A stretch of DNA of 64,000 bases from Alienimonas californiensis (GTDB lineage: Bacteria > Planctomycetota > Planctomycetia > Planctomycetales > Planctomycetaceae). Location of the stretch: contig NZ_CP036265.1 in assembly GCF_007743815.1 (NCBI RefSeq), forward strand, positions 4,533,823 to 4,597,822, given 5' to 3'. A program made the position numbers and the translations under genes. The notes beneath the pieces are model-generated. The model had not been told where the DNA came from, made no database searches, and saw only the letters and a program-made list of their open reading frames with translations. Shown here in pieces: positions 36,157-44,861 of this stretch; position 1 is the first letter of the stretch; every line of letters begins with the position of its first letter.

Positions 36157-38883
36157 ATGGCCGAACAGCACGTTTATTCCTTCGGCGCCGGCGCCGCCGA
36201 CGGCGACCGTACCATGAAGAACACCCTGGGCGGGAAGGGCGCCAACCTGGCCGAGATGTCCAAGACCGGCCTGCCGGTCCCCGCCGGGTTCACCATCACC
36301 ACCGACGTCTGCGTTCACTACTCGAAGAACAAGGGCGAGTACCCGGCGGGCGTGAAGGAACAGGTCGACGCGGCCATCCGCAAGGTCGAGAAGGCGATGG
36401 GCGCCGAGTTCGGCAGCACCACCAACCCCCTGCTGCTCTCCTGTCGCTCCGGCGCCCGCGAGTCCATGCCGGGCATGATGGACACCGTCCTCAACATCGG
36501 CCTGAACGAGAAGACGGTCGACGCCCTCATCAAGCAGTCCGGCGACGAACGTTTCGCCTGGGACAGCTACCGCCGCTTCGTGCAGATGTACGGCGACGTC
36601 GTGCTGGGCGTGGACCGGGACGAACAGAACGAAGACCCGTTCGAGACGATCATCGACGAGGCCCGCGAGAAGGCCGGCGTCGAATACGACCACGAACTGT
36701 CCGCCGATCAGCTCAAGGAGATCGTCGCCGAGTTCAAGAAGGTCGTGAAGGAGCAGAAGGGGCGTGATTTCCCGGACGACCCGATGGAACAACTCTGGGG
36801 CGCCATCGGAGCCGTCTTCGACAGCTGGGACAACGACCGGGCCGTCGTGTATCGCCGCCAGTACGGCATCCCGCACGAATGGGGCACCGCCACCAACGTG
36901 CAGGCGATGGTGTTCGGCAACCTCGGCAACGACTGCGCCACCGGCGTCGGCATGACCCGCGACGGCGCCGACGGCACCCCCGGATTTAACGGCGACTACC
37001 TCATCAACGCCCAGGGCGAAGACGTGGTGGCCGGCATCCGCACCCCCAAGCGGATCGAGGAGACCTTCGAAAAGGACATGCCCGCGGCGTTCAAGGAACT
37101 GACCGAGATCGGCGAGCGGCTGGAGGCCCATTATAAGGACATCCAGGATATTGAGTTCACCGTCCAGAAGGGCAAGGTCTGGATGCTCCAGACCCGCAAC
37201 GCCAAGCGGACCGGCTTCGCCGCCGTGCGGATCGCGCACGACCTCGTCGAAGAGGGCGTGATCGACAGCAAGGAAGCGTTGAACCCCCGCCGCATCCCCG
37301 CGGACGACCTCAACCAGCTCCTCCAGCCGATCTTCAATACGGCCGACAAGAAGTCCGCCCAGGACGCCGGCAAGCTGCTGACCAGCGGCATCAACGCCGG
37401 CCCGGGCGCCGCCAGCGGCAAGGTCGTCCTCACCGCCGAGACCGCGGAGGCCTGGTACAACAAGGACAACAACGTCAACCTCGTGCTGGTCCGCAAGGAA
37501 ACCAGCCCGGAAGACCTCCGCGGCATGCGGGTCGCCAAGGGCATCCTGACCGCCCAGGGCGGGGCGAGCAGCCACGCGGCGCTCGTCTCCCGACAGATGG
37601 GCAAGGCCTGCATCGTCGGCGCCCAGGAGTTGAACATCAACTACGCCGCCAAGACCGTCTCCGTCGGCGGGACGACGCTGAAGGAAGGCGACGACATCTC
37701 CATCGACGGCTTCACCGGCGAGGTCTTCGCGGGCCTCATCCCGACCAGCCCGTCAGAGGTGATGCAGGTGCTCGACGGCGAGCTGAAGGCTGAGGAGAGC
37801 GAGACCTACCAGCGCTACAGCAAGATCATGGGCTGGGCCGACGAGCACCGGACGCTGAACGTCCGGGCCAACGCCGAGAGCGATGACGCCGCCGAGGCCG
37901 TCGCTTTCGGCGCCGAGGGCATCGGCCTCTGCCGGACCGAGCACATGTTCTTCGGTCACCTCGACGAGATCCGCGAGATGATCCTCGCCGAGACCGCCGA
38001 GACCCGTCAGAAGGCGGTCGATCAGCTCCTCCCGTTCCAGAAGGAGGACTTCACCAAGTTGTTCACCACGCTGGCCGGCAAACCGGTCACGATCCGCCTG
38101 CTGGATCCGCCGCTGCACGAGTTCCTCTCCGACCGGCACCTCGAGGAGGAACCGGGCCTGGATGAGAAGCTGGCCAAGATCGCCGGCGTCACCAAGGAGG
38201 ACGTGCACCGCCGGGTGAGCGAACTGCACGAACTCAACCCGATGCTCGGCCACCGCGGCTGTCGTCTGGGCGTCGTGTACCCCGAGGTGACCCGCATGCA
38301 GGCCACCGCGATCTTCGAGGCGGCCGTCGCCACGAAGCAGGCCGGCCACGACGTCTACCCCGAGGTGATGATCCCGCTGGTCGGCTTCAAGACGGAGTTC
38401 GAGAACCAGGCCGCCGTCGTCCGTGAAGCCGCCGCCGCGGTGTTCGAGAAGGCCGGCGTGGAGATTCCCTACACCGTCGGCACGATGATCGAGATCCCCC
38501 GGGCCGCCCTGCGGGCCGACGAGATCGCCGAGGGCGCCGAGTTCTTCAGCTTCGGCACCAACGACCTGACCCAGACCACCCTGGGCATCTCCCGCGACGA
38601 CTACGGCAGCTTCATGCCGCAGTACCGCGAGATGGACATCGTCCCCGCCGACCCGTTCCAGACGATCGACCAGCCTGGCGTCGGCCGGCTGATGAAGATC
38701 GGCATCGAGGGCGGCCGTAAGACCCGTCCGGACCTGAAGATCGGCATCTGCGGCGAGCACGGCGGCGATCCGAAGTCCGTCATGTTCTGCCACGACGCCG
38801 GGCTGAACTACGTCTCCTGCAGCCCGCGGCGGATCCCGATCGCCCGCCTCGCCGCCGCCCAGGCGGCCATCGCCGCCGGCTGA
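36157..38883 (+). CDS. ppdK: Pyruvate, phosphate dikinase
   Basis: 908 residues, the full length for PPDK. It interconverts pyruvate, ATP and phosphate with phosphoenolpyruvate, AMP and pyrophosphate. Domains: N-terminal ATP-grasp (about 1-340; NTLGGKGANLAEMSK at the start), the phospho-carrier domain with the catalytic His473 in GGASSHAALVS, and the C-terminal PEP/pyruvate TIM barrel with EHMFF, NDLTQTTLGISRDD and the catalytic Cys865 in GICGEHGGDP. All catalytic residues are present. It can run toward PEP in gluconeogenesis or support PPi-based glycolysis. A conserved hairpin repeat follows the stop. Confidence 0.97.
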   Translation: MAEQHVYSFGAGAADGDRTMKNTLGGKGANLAEMSKTGLPVPAGFTITTDVCVHYSKNKGEYPAGVKEQVDAAIRKVEKAMGAEFGSTTNPLLLSCRSGARESMPGMMDTVLNIGLNEKTVDALIKQSGDERFAWDSYRRFVQMYGDVVLGVDRDEQNEDPFETIIDEAREKAGVEYDHELSADQLKEIVAEFKKVVKEQKGRDFPDDPMEQLWGAIGAVFDSWDNDRAVVYRRQYGIPHEWGTATNVQAMVFGNLGNDCATGVGMTRDGADGTPGFNGDYLINAQGEDVVAGIRTPKRIEETFEKDMPAAFKELTEIGERLEAHYKDIQDIEFTVQKGKVWMLQTRNAKRTGFAAVRIAHDLVEEGVIDSKEALNPRRIPADDLNQLLQPIFNTADKKSAQDAGKLLTSGINAGPGAASGKVVLTAETAEAWYNKDNNVNLVLVRKETSPEDLRGMRVAKGILTAQGGASSHAALVSRQMGKACIVGAQELNINYAAKTVSVGGTTLKEGDDISIDGFTGEVFAGLIPTSPSEVMQVLDGELKAEESETYQRYSKIMGWADEHRTLNVRANAESDDAAEAVAFGAEGIGLCRTEHMFFGHLDEIREMILAETAETRQKAVDQLLPFQKEDFTKLFTTLAGKPVTIRLLDPPLHEFLSDRHLEEEPGLDEKLAKIAGVTKEDVHRRVSELHELNPMLGHRGCRLGVVYPEVTRMQATAIFEAAVATKQAGHDVYPEVMIPLVGFKTEFENQAAVVREAAAAVFEKAGVEIPYTVGTMIEIPRAALRADEIAEGAEFFSFGTNDLTQTTLGISRDDYGSFMPQYREMDIVPADPFQTIDQPGVGRLMKIGIEGGRKTRPDLKIGICGEHGGDPKSVMFCHDAGLNYVSCSPRRIPIARLAAAQAAIAAG

Positions 38884-38900
38884 TCGGTTCCTCTGTGACG

Positions 38901-38943
38901 CGTCCGTAACGCCGAGGCCCCGCGGGACCTCGGCGTTACTCTT
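38901..38943. repeat. Dispersed GC-rich hairpin, copy 2 (terminator-like, 3' of ppdK)
   Basis: An 11-base-pair stem taacgccgagg/cctcggcgtta (38907-38917 with 38928-38938), loop ccccgcggga, 23 bases after the ppdK stop. It shares its core and both flanks with the hairpin after ribBA at 11,132-11,168, differing at very few positions. Confidence 0.7.
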
Positions 38944-39292
38944 GCGCGGAACGGAAAAGAATCGCCCTTTTCGTGGGCGAAAGAGTCGCTATCATGCTCG
39001 CGTCGCAACCGGGACAGGCGTGGAGGGACCGCGCCGCCCGCGCAGTGCGGCCCCCAGCCTCTGGACCCATGAAGACACCTCGCTGACCGCCGCGGACCTT
39101 GCCCCCGCGCCCGTTCTCCCCGAGAACCACGGTGCGGTCTTCCGGTCCCGGCTCAGTGAGTGACGACCGCCGACGATGCGGCCGTCAAGGTTCTGGTCTA
39201 TCGAGTGGGTCGCATGCCCGCTCCAGGCGTTCCCCCTTCTTCTCCTCCGGCTCGACGACCGCGTCGCCGCGCCCCACTTCAAAAGCGACCCC
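38944..39292. other. 349-base leader region upstream of fusA
   Basis: No gene. The fusA frame stays open upstream to 39176, but the extra residues do not belong to EF-G. A possible -10 (TATCAT, 38990-38995) with a poor -35 is present. Nothing else was recognised. Confidence 0.35.
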
Positions 39293-41425
39293 ATGAGCGA
39301 CGGCCTGATCGACCTCAACAAACACCGCAATATCGGCATCTCCGCCCATATCGACAGCGGCAAGACCACGCTGACTGAGCGGATCCTCTTCTACTCCGGC
39401 AAGACGCACAAAATTGGTGACGTCAAGAAGGAAGGGGCCGTGATGGACCACATGGAGCTGGAGAAGGAAAAGGGCATCACGATCACTTCCGCGGCCACCT
39501 CCGTGGCGTGGAAGGGCTTCACCGTCAACGTGATCGACACCCCGGGCCACGTCGACTTCACCGTCGAGGTGGAACGCTCCCTCCGCGTGCTGGACGGCGC
39601 CATCCTGGTGCTGTGCAGCGTCGGCGGCGTGCAAAGCCAGAGCCTGACGGTCGACCGTCAGATGAAGCGCTACCAGATCCCCCGGATCGCCTTCATCAAC
39701 AAGTGCGACCGCACCGGCGCCGATCCGTTCGGCGTCGCCCAGCAGATGGCCGCCAAGCTGCACGTCACCCCCGTGCCGCTGCAGATCCCGATCGGTCTGG
39801 AAGACGAGCACGAAGGGGTCGTCGACCTCATCGAGATGAAGGCCTACTACTTCGACGGCGAAAAGGGCGAGAAGGTCCGCACCGAGGAAGTTCCCGCCGA
39901 GTTGAAGGATCAGGCCGACGAGAAACGGGCCGAGATGCTGGAGGCCCTGAGCCTCTACAACGACGAGTTGATGGAGAAGCTGCTCGAGGAGGCGGACATC
40001 CCCGCGAAGATGATCCACGACGTCGTCCGCGAGGCGACGCTGAGCCACCAGATCGTCCCCGTGATGATGGGCTCCGCCTTCAAGAACAAGGCCGTCCAGC
40101 CCCTGCTGGACGCCGTCAACCGCTACCTGCCCAGCCCCCTGGAGCGGGACATCAGCGCGTTGAACCAGGACGAAGTCGACGAAGACGGCAAGGCCGCCCG
40201 CGTCAAGCTGCTGCCGGACAAGGACCTGCCGACCGTCGCGATGGCCTTCAAGATCGTCCAGGAGCAGTTCGGCCAGTTGACCTACACCCGGATTTATCAG
40301 GGCACGATCAACAAGGGCGACAGCTACATCAACACCCGGACCGGCCAGAAGACCCGCTTCGGCCGTCTCGTGCGGATGCACGCCAACGACCGCGTCGACG
40401 TCGACACCGCCGGCCCCGGCGACATCATCGCGGTCGTGGGCATGGACTGTGCCTCCGGCGATACGTTCTGCGGCGGCGACGTGAACTATTCGCTGGAGAA
40501 CATCTTCGTCGCCGAGGCCGTCATCACCCGCTCGCTCACCCCGGTGAAGCGGGACGGGGCCGACAAGCTCGGTAAGGCGCTGGAGCGGTTCCGCCGCGAG
40601 GACCCGACTTTCCGCGTCTTCAGCGACGAGGAAACCGGCGAGACCCTCATCGCCGGCATGGGCCAGTTGCACCTCGATATTTACGTCGAACGCATCCGGC
40701 GTGAATATAAGGTCGAGTGCGAGGTCGGTCCGCCGCGCGTGGCCTATAAGGAACGGCCGACCAAGAAGACCGACTACGACCACAAGCACAAGAAGCAGAC
40801 GGGCGGCTCCGGCCAGTACGGCCACGTCAAGGGCACGCTCGAGCCGATGACGGACGAGGAACTGGAAGCTGCGGAGGAGCCGTTCGAGTTCGTCAACGAG
40901 GTCACGCAGGGCCGTATTCCCCGCGAATACATCCCCGCGATCGAGAAGGGCATGCGTCGCGGCATCGTCAAGGGCCCCCTGGGCGAGTTCGAGGTCGTCG
41001 GGATCCGGATGATCCTCAACGACGGCTCGTACCACGACGTCGACTCCTCCGAAATGGCCTTCAACACGACCGGCTTCCAGGCGATGCGGGAGACCCTGAA
41101 ACGGGCCGCCGTGAAGCTCCAAGAGCCGATCATGAAGCTGGAGATCGAGTGCCCGGAAGAGTTCCAGGGCCCGGTGACCGGCCACGTGAGCAGCAAGCGC
41201 GGCATGATCGTCGACAGCGCCACCCGCCACGGGATGGCGACCGTCGAGGCCGAAGTCCCGCTGGCGGAGATGTTCGACTACGCCAACGAACTGCGGTCCA
41301 TGACCCAGGGCAAAGGTAACTTCAGCATGGAGTTCGCGAAGTACGCCCAGGTCCCGTCGAACATTCAGGAAGACGTCCTGAAGGCCCGCGTCGAACAGCA
41401 GGCCGCCAAGGCGGCGATGAAGTAA
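39293..41425 (+). CDS. fusA: Translation elongation factor G (mitochondrial EF-G1-like/spdEFG type)
   Basis: 710 residues from the ATG at 39293. EF-G drives ribosome translocation with GTP. G1 is AHIDSGKTTLTER (Lys24), G3 DTPGHVDF, G4 NKCD, then domains II-V, with the domain IV/V segments GGSGQYGHVKG, GYIP-like REYIPAIEKGMRRG and GHVSSKRGMI. The switch region has MELEKEKGITITSAAT and VGGVQSQSLTVDRQMKRY. The Ser in IDSGKTT and the VGGVQSQS-VDRQMKRY block resemble mitochondrial EF-G1 and the spdEFG group known from spirochaetes, planctomycetes and delta-proteobacteria, rather than canonical bacterial EF-G. It is not accompanied by rpsL, rpsG or tuf. Confidence 0.95.
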   Translation: MSDGLIDLNKHRNIGISAHIDSGKTTLTERILFYSGKTHKIGDVKKEGAVMDHMELEKEKGITITSAATSVAWKGFTVNVIDTPGHVDFTVEVERSLRVLDGAILVLCSVGGVQSQSLTVDRQMKRYQIPRIAFINKCDRTGADPFGVAQQMAAKLHVTPVPLQIPIGLEDEHEGVVDLIEMKAYYFDGEKGEKVRTEEVPAELKDQADEKRAEMLEALSLYNDELMEKLLEEADIPAKMIHDVVREATLSHQIVPVMMGSAFKNKAVQPLLDAVNRYLPSPLERDISALNQDEVDEDGKAARVKLLPDKDLPTVAMAFKIVQEQFGQLTYTRIYQGTINKGDSYINTRTGQKTRFGRLVRMHANDRVDVDTAGPGDIIAVVGMDCASGDTFCGGDVNYSLENIFVAEAVITRSLTPVKRDGADKLGKALERFRREDPTFRVFSDEETGETLIAGMGQLHLDIYVERIRREYKVECEVGPPRVAYKERPTKKTDYDHKHKKQTGGSGQYGHVKGTLEPMTDEELEAAEEPFEFVNEVTQGRIPREYIPAIEKGMRRGIVKGPLGEFEVVGIRMILNDGSYHDVDSSEMAFNTTGFQAMRETLKRAAVKLQEPIMKLEIECPEEFQGPVTGHVSSKRGMIVDSATRHGMATVEAEVPLAEMFDYANELRSMTQGKGNFSMEFAKYAQVPSNIQEDVLKARVEQQAAKAAMK

Positions 41426-41449
41426 TCGCGACTCTTTTCTGATCCGGAT

Positions 41450-41484
41450 GAGCCCCGCTTGCGGTTTCGCAGGCGGGGCTCTTT
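41450..41484 (+). terminator. Terminator after fusA
   Basis: A stem of about 13-14 base pairs with one G-T pair (41450-41463 with 41468-41481, GTTT loop) followed by ttt. Confidence 0.8.
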
Positions 41485-41496
41485 GCTGCGCGACCG

Positions 41497-42384
41497 ATGA
41501 ATCTGTCCGAACTCGTCCGCCGGGCCTGCCTCACGGAGTGCACCGCCCGCAAGCCGGGGAACGTCTACCCGGGGGCGGACTTCGCTGACCTCACCTACGC
41601 CCACTTCGTCGCCGCGGCCCATGTCGCGGCGGAGACGCTGCCGGCCGCTGCGAAGCTGGGCGTCGGCCCGGCCGTGTTGAACTGCGTGCGGGCGACCCGG
41701 CGGGAGTGCGGGACGAACGTGAACCTCGGGATCGCCCTGCTGCTCGCCCCGCTGTGCGCCGTGCCGGAGGACGTCTCGCTGGCGGACGGCGTCGGGCCGG
41801 TTCTTGCCGCGACGACCGTGAAGGACGCCTGGGCCGTGTACGAAGCGATCCGCTTGGCGAGCCCCGGCGGGCTGGGGGAAACGCCGGAGCAGGATGTGCG
41901 GGACGAGCCGACGGTGACGCTGACGGAAGCGATGACGTTGGCGGCCAACCGCGATCGGATCGCTCGACAGTACGCCGTAGGATTTGACGACGTGCGCATC
42001 TTCGCCGAACGGTTCCCCCTCGAACGGACTGGAAAGTGGGAGTCGGCGACGACGTTTCTCTACCTGATGGAGCTCTCGAGGCACCCGGATTCGCACATCG
42101 CCCGCCGGTGCGGACCGGCGACGGCGGAAGAGGCGCGGATTCGAGCCGAGGACGTCGTTCACAAACGGCCGGAGAGATCGGATTGGCCCGTTCACAGGCG
42201 GGCGGCCCGGGAACTCGACCGGTTCCTCCGCGGCGGCTCGCCGCGCCGCAATCCGGGCACGACGGCGGACCTCACCTGTGCCGCGCTGTTTTGGGCCGGG
42301 CGGGAGCGGCTGATCGAGCTGCCGACGGAGGACGAACTCGCCGCCCACGCGGCGCGTCTCGTCCGGCAGGGCGGGGGCGCGTAG
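41497..42384 (+). CDS. Triphosphoribosyl-dephospho-CoA synthase family protein (CitG/MdcB-like)
   Basis: 295 residues. The N-terminal ARKPGNVYPG and the segment CGTNVNLGIALLLAPL are hallmark motifs of the CitG/MdcB family, which makes the prosthetic-group precursor of citrate lyase or malonate decarboxylase from ATP and dephospho-CoA. Later LSRHPDSHIARRCG and NPGTTADLTCAALFW also fit. No citrate lyase or malonate decarboxylase gene is nearby; orphan members occur in planctomycetes and archaea and probably act in another context. It begins just after the fusA terminator. Confidence 0.82.
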   Translation: MNLSELVRRACLTECTARKPGNVYPGADFADLTYAHFVAAAHVAAETLPAAAKLGVGPAVLNCVRATRRECGTNVNLGIALLLAPLCAVPEDVSLADGVGPVLAATTVKDAWAVYEAIRLASPGGLGETPEQDVRDEPTVTLTEAMTLAANRDRIARQYAVGFDDVRIFAERFPLERTGKWESATTFLYLMELSRHPDSHIARRCGPATAEEARIRAEDVVHKRPERSDWPVHRRAARELDRFLRGGSPRRNPGTTADLTCAALFWAGRERLIELPTEDELAAHAARLVRQGGGA

Positions 42385-42420
42385 CATCGGACGTTCCCGT
42401 CCCCGATTCGGTGCGACCTC

Positions 42421-43782
42421 GTGCGCGTCTCCCTGCTGCTCGCCGCGTCGCTGCTCGTCCCCGCGACGGCTCTCGCTCAGAATAACGGCAACGCCGGGGG
42501 CGTGCTGATCGACCCGGCCGGCGCCCTTACCGCCCGCTACGACAAAACCCTCGGCACCAAGCTCGACAGGGACCGGCAGGCCGCCTTCGCCGCCCAGAAC
42601 CTGCCCGCGGACCTCAACGCGAGCAGCGACGCCCGCAAGGTCTCGCTGAGGAAGCTCGAAGCCGCCCTCGCCGCGGCGACGGCGGCGGGGCAGGAGCCGG
42701 ACGAGACGATGCTGCACCTCGCCGGTCTGACCCGGATCGAGGCGATCCTCGTCCAGCCGGGGACGGCGGAGGAGCCGGGGGACGTGGTGCTGGTCGGCCC
42801 GGCCGGAGGGTTTGGGCCGGATGCGCTGGGCCGGAAGGTCTCCACGGCGGAGGGCGACCACGGCGGGCGGCCGGTGTTGCACCTGTTCGATCTGCTGGCC
42901 GCGCTTCGCGGCGGAGACGCACGGCAGGACGGAGCGATCGGCTGTTCCATCGACCCCGTGCCCGAACGCCAGGCCGCGATGGCTCGCGCGACCGCCGGCC
43001 TCGGGGCGGTGCGGTCGGTCTCGCAGGCGGCGGGCATCTACCGGAAGCTGGCGGAGATCCTCGGCGAGCAGACGATCCGCATCTACGGCGTCCCGGCCGG
43101 TTCGCACTTCGGCGTCACGCTGGCGGAGGCGGACTACCGCATGAAGCTGATCGCCCTCGGCCTTGAACCCTCCGGGGTGCGGGCTCTGCCGTCGCACCTC
43201 GCCCTAATCGGGCCGGGGGCGAACAGCGCCCAGCGGTTTTTCATCGTCGCCGACTACGAACCCGTCGCCGTGAACGCCAACCGCACCGCCTTCGCCCTCC
43301 GCGGTCAGCGCCTGCGGATGATGACGGAGGACGAGGCGATCGCCGCCGACGGCAGCCGCCGCGACGCCGGTCAGCGGGGGCAGTCCAACGTGGCCTGGGC
43401 GAACCGCTTCACGGAGCAGGTGCCCGCATTGGCCGCCGAACGGCCGATCTTCGCCCAGCTCCAGAGCCTGTACGACCTGGCGGTGACGGCCGAACTGCTG
43501 CGGGCGGAGCGATTGGCGGAGCAGGCCGGGTGGACGCCGGGCCTGCTGCTCGACGAAGCCGCATTGCCGGTGCCGGTCGGCCCGGCGCCGAAGACGGTGC
43601 CGACGGCGTTCAACACGAAGAGCACGGGCCGCACGGTCGTGGGGCTGATCAGCGGCGGCGTGTCGATCCGACCCGCCGACGCCTTGCGGGAGGCCGGGCA
43701 AACGCCGGACTCCGGCGGCGACTTGGAGCAGGCCCGGGCCGACGCCCTCGCCGCGGCCGGCGCGCGGTGGTGGTGGGACTGA
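42421..43782 (+). CDS. Secreted DUF1598-type protein of unknown function
   Basis: 453 residues from a GTG. A signal peptide (about 1-20, LLLAASLLVPATALAQ) is followed by a globular domain with AGSHFGVTLAEADYRMKLIALGLEPSGV and FFIVADYEPVA (quoted segments about residues 220-280). The 'AEADYRMKLIALGLEP' stretch is what I associate with DUF1598, a planctomycete-restricted domain; the assignment is from memory of the family. No enzymatic motif is visible. The gene lies between the CitG-like gene and the thioredoxin gene on the same strand with short gaps. Confidence 0.7.
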   Translation: MRVSLLLAASLLVPATALAQNNGNAGGVLIDPAGALTARYDKTLGTKLDRDRQAAFAAQNLPADLNASSDARKVSLRKLEAALAAATAAGQEPDETMLHLAGLTRIEAILVQPGTAEEPGDVVLVGPAGGFGPDALGRKVSTAEGDHGGRPVLHLFDLLAALRGGDARQDGAIGCSIDPVPERQAAMARATAGLGAVRSVSQAAGIYRKLAEILGEQTIRIYGVPAGSHFGVTLAEADYRMKLIALGLEPSGVRALPSHLALIGPGANSAQRFFIVADYEPVAVNANRTAFALRGQRLRMMTEDEAIAADGSRRDAGQRGQSNVAWANRFTEQVPALAAERPIFAQLQSLYDLAVTAELLRAERLAEQAGWTPGLLLDEAALPVPVGPAPKTVPTAFNTKSTGRTVVGLISGGVSIRPADALREAGQTPDSGGDLEQARADALAAAGARWWWD

Positions 43783-43822
43783 GACGTTGGCCGGACGGGG
43801 CGGTGAAGGCCAGACTGACGCC

Positions 43823-44689
43823 ATGTCCGCCGACGCCGCCTCCCCCAGCCCGCCGTTCACCGTCGACGTCACCGCCGCGACGTTCGAGGCCGCCGTCCTC
43901 CGCAGCCCGGTCCCGGTCGTCGTCGACTTCTGGGCCCCGTGGTGCGGGCCCTGCCGGACGCTCGGCCCGTTGCTGGAAGGCCTCGCCGCGGAGGGCAATG
44001 GGGCTTGGACGCTGGCAAAGGTCGACATCGATCAGGAACAGCAGCTCGCCGCGGCGTTCCGCGTCAGCTCGATCCCGCACGTGATCGCCTTCGCCGGGGG
44101 GCGGCCGGTCGATCAGTTTGTCGGGCTGAAGACAGAGGCCGATCTGCGGGCGTGGCTCCATCGGCTGGCCCCGGACGAGGCGGACCATCGCCTCGCCGAG
44201 GCCGCAAAACTGGAGGCCGACAGTCCCACCGCGGCGGCGATCCGGTACGGCCTTGCCCTCGATCTACGTCCCGGCTTCCCGGAGGCGACGCTGGGCCTCG
44301 CCCGCTGTGCGATGCGGACGGGGGACGTGGACGAGGCCGCGGCGGCGCTCGCCGACCTGGAGCAACGCGGCCCGCTCCCCCCGGAGGCCACCAAGCTGAA
44401 GGCGGAACTGGCCCTGCGGCAGTCGGGCGGGAAGACCGACCTCGCCGAGGCCCGGGCCGCCGCGGAGGCGGCCCCGGACGACCCGGCGGCGCAACTGACC
44501 CTGGCGGACGCCCTCGCCGCCGCGGGCGAGTACGAACCGGCCCTGCAAGCGGCCCTGTCCGTGGTCGAACGCTTCCCCGGCCAGCCTCGCGACGCCGGCA
44601 AAGCGGCCATGCTGCGGGTGTTCGAGGTCCTGGGGGCCGACCCGCTGGTCGGCGACTACCGCCGCCGGCTGGCGTCGGCGTTGTACTGA
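43823..44689 (+). CDS. Thioredoxin-TPR protein (CnoX/YbbN-like chaperedoxin)
   Basis: 288 residues from the ATG at 43823. An N-terminal thioredoxin domain (about 10-115) has the active site WCGPC (Cys41 and Cys44) in VVVDFWAPWCGPCRT and the cis-Pro in SSIPHVIAF. The C-terminal half consists of TPR-like helices (about 120-288). This is the architecture of CnoX/YbbN, which protects substrates during oxidative stress and hands them to chaperones. The E. coli protein lacks a standard CxxC, whereas this one has a canonical one, so it may be an active reductase. It is followed by inverted repeat B and the convergent lpxI. Confidence 0.88.
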   Translation: MSADAASPSPPFTVDVTAATFEAAVLRSPVPVVVDFWAPWCGPCRTLGPLLEGLAAEGNGAWTLAKVDIDQEQQLAAAFRVSSIPHVIAFAGGRPVDQFVGLKTEADLRAWLHRLAPDEADHRLAEAAKLEADSPTAAAIRYGLALDLRPGFPEATLGLARCAMRTGDVDEAAAALADLEQRGPLPPEATKLKAELALRQSGGKTDLAEARAAAEAAPDDPAAQLTLADALAAAGEYEPALQAALSVVERFPGQPRDAGKAAMLRVFEVLGADPLVGDYRRRLASALY

Positions 44690-44701
44690 GAGTGAGTAAG
44701 G

Positions 44702-44847
44702 CACGAGCCCCGACCGTCAGGGAGGGGTCGTTTCTCACAGCTCGCTCCCCCCGGATTCGCCGCGTGCCCCATGCGGCGCCAACGGTTCAACGACGCGACC
44801 GCTCGGAGGCTTGATGAGCGGCCCCTTCCTGACGGTCGGGGCTCGGG
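44702..44847. repeat. Long inverted repeat B, between convergent genes
   Basis: Arms 44702-44730 and 44819-44847 match in reverse complement with about three or four mismatches in 29 (core gagccccgaccgtcagg), separated by 88 bases. It fills most of the gap between the 3' ends of the chaperedoxin gene and lpxI. Confidence 0.82.
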
Positions 44848-44861
44848 GGCGACGGCCGGGC

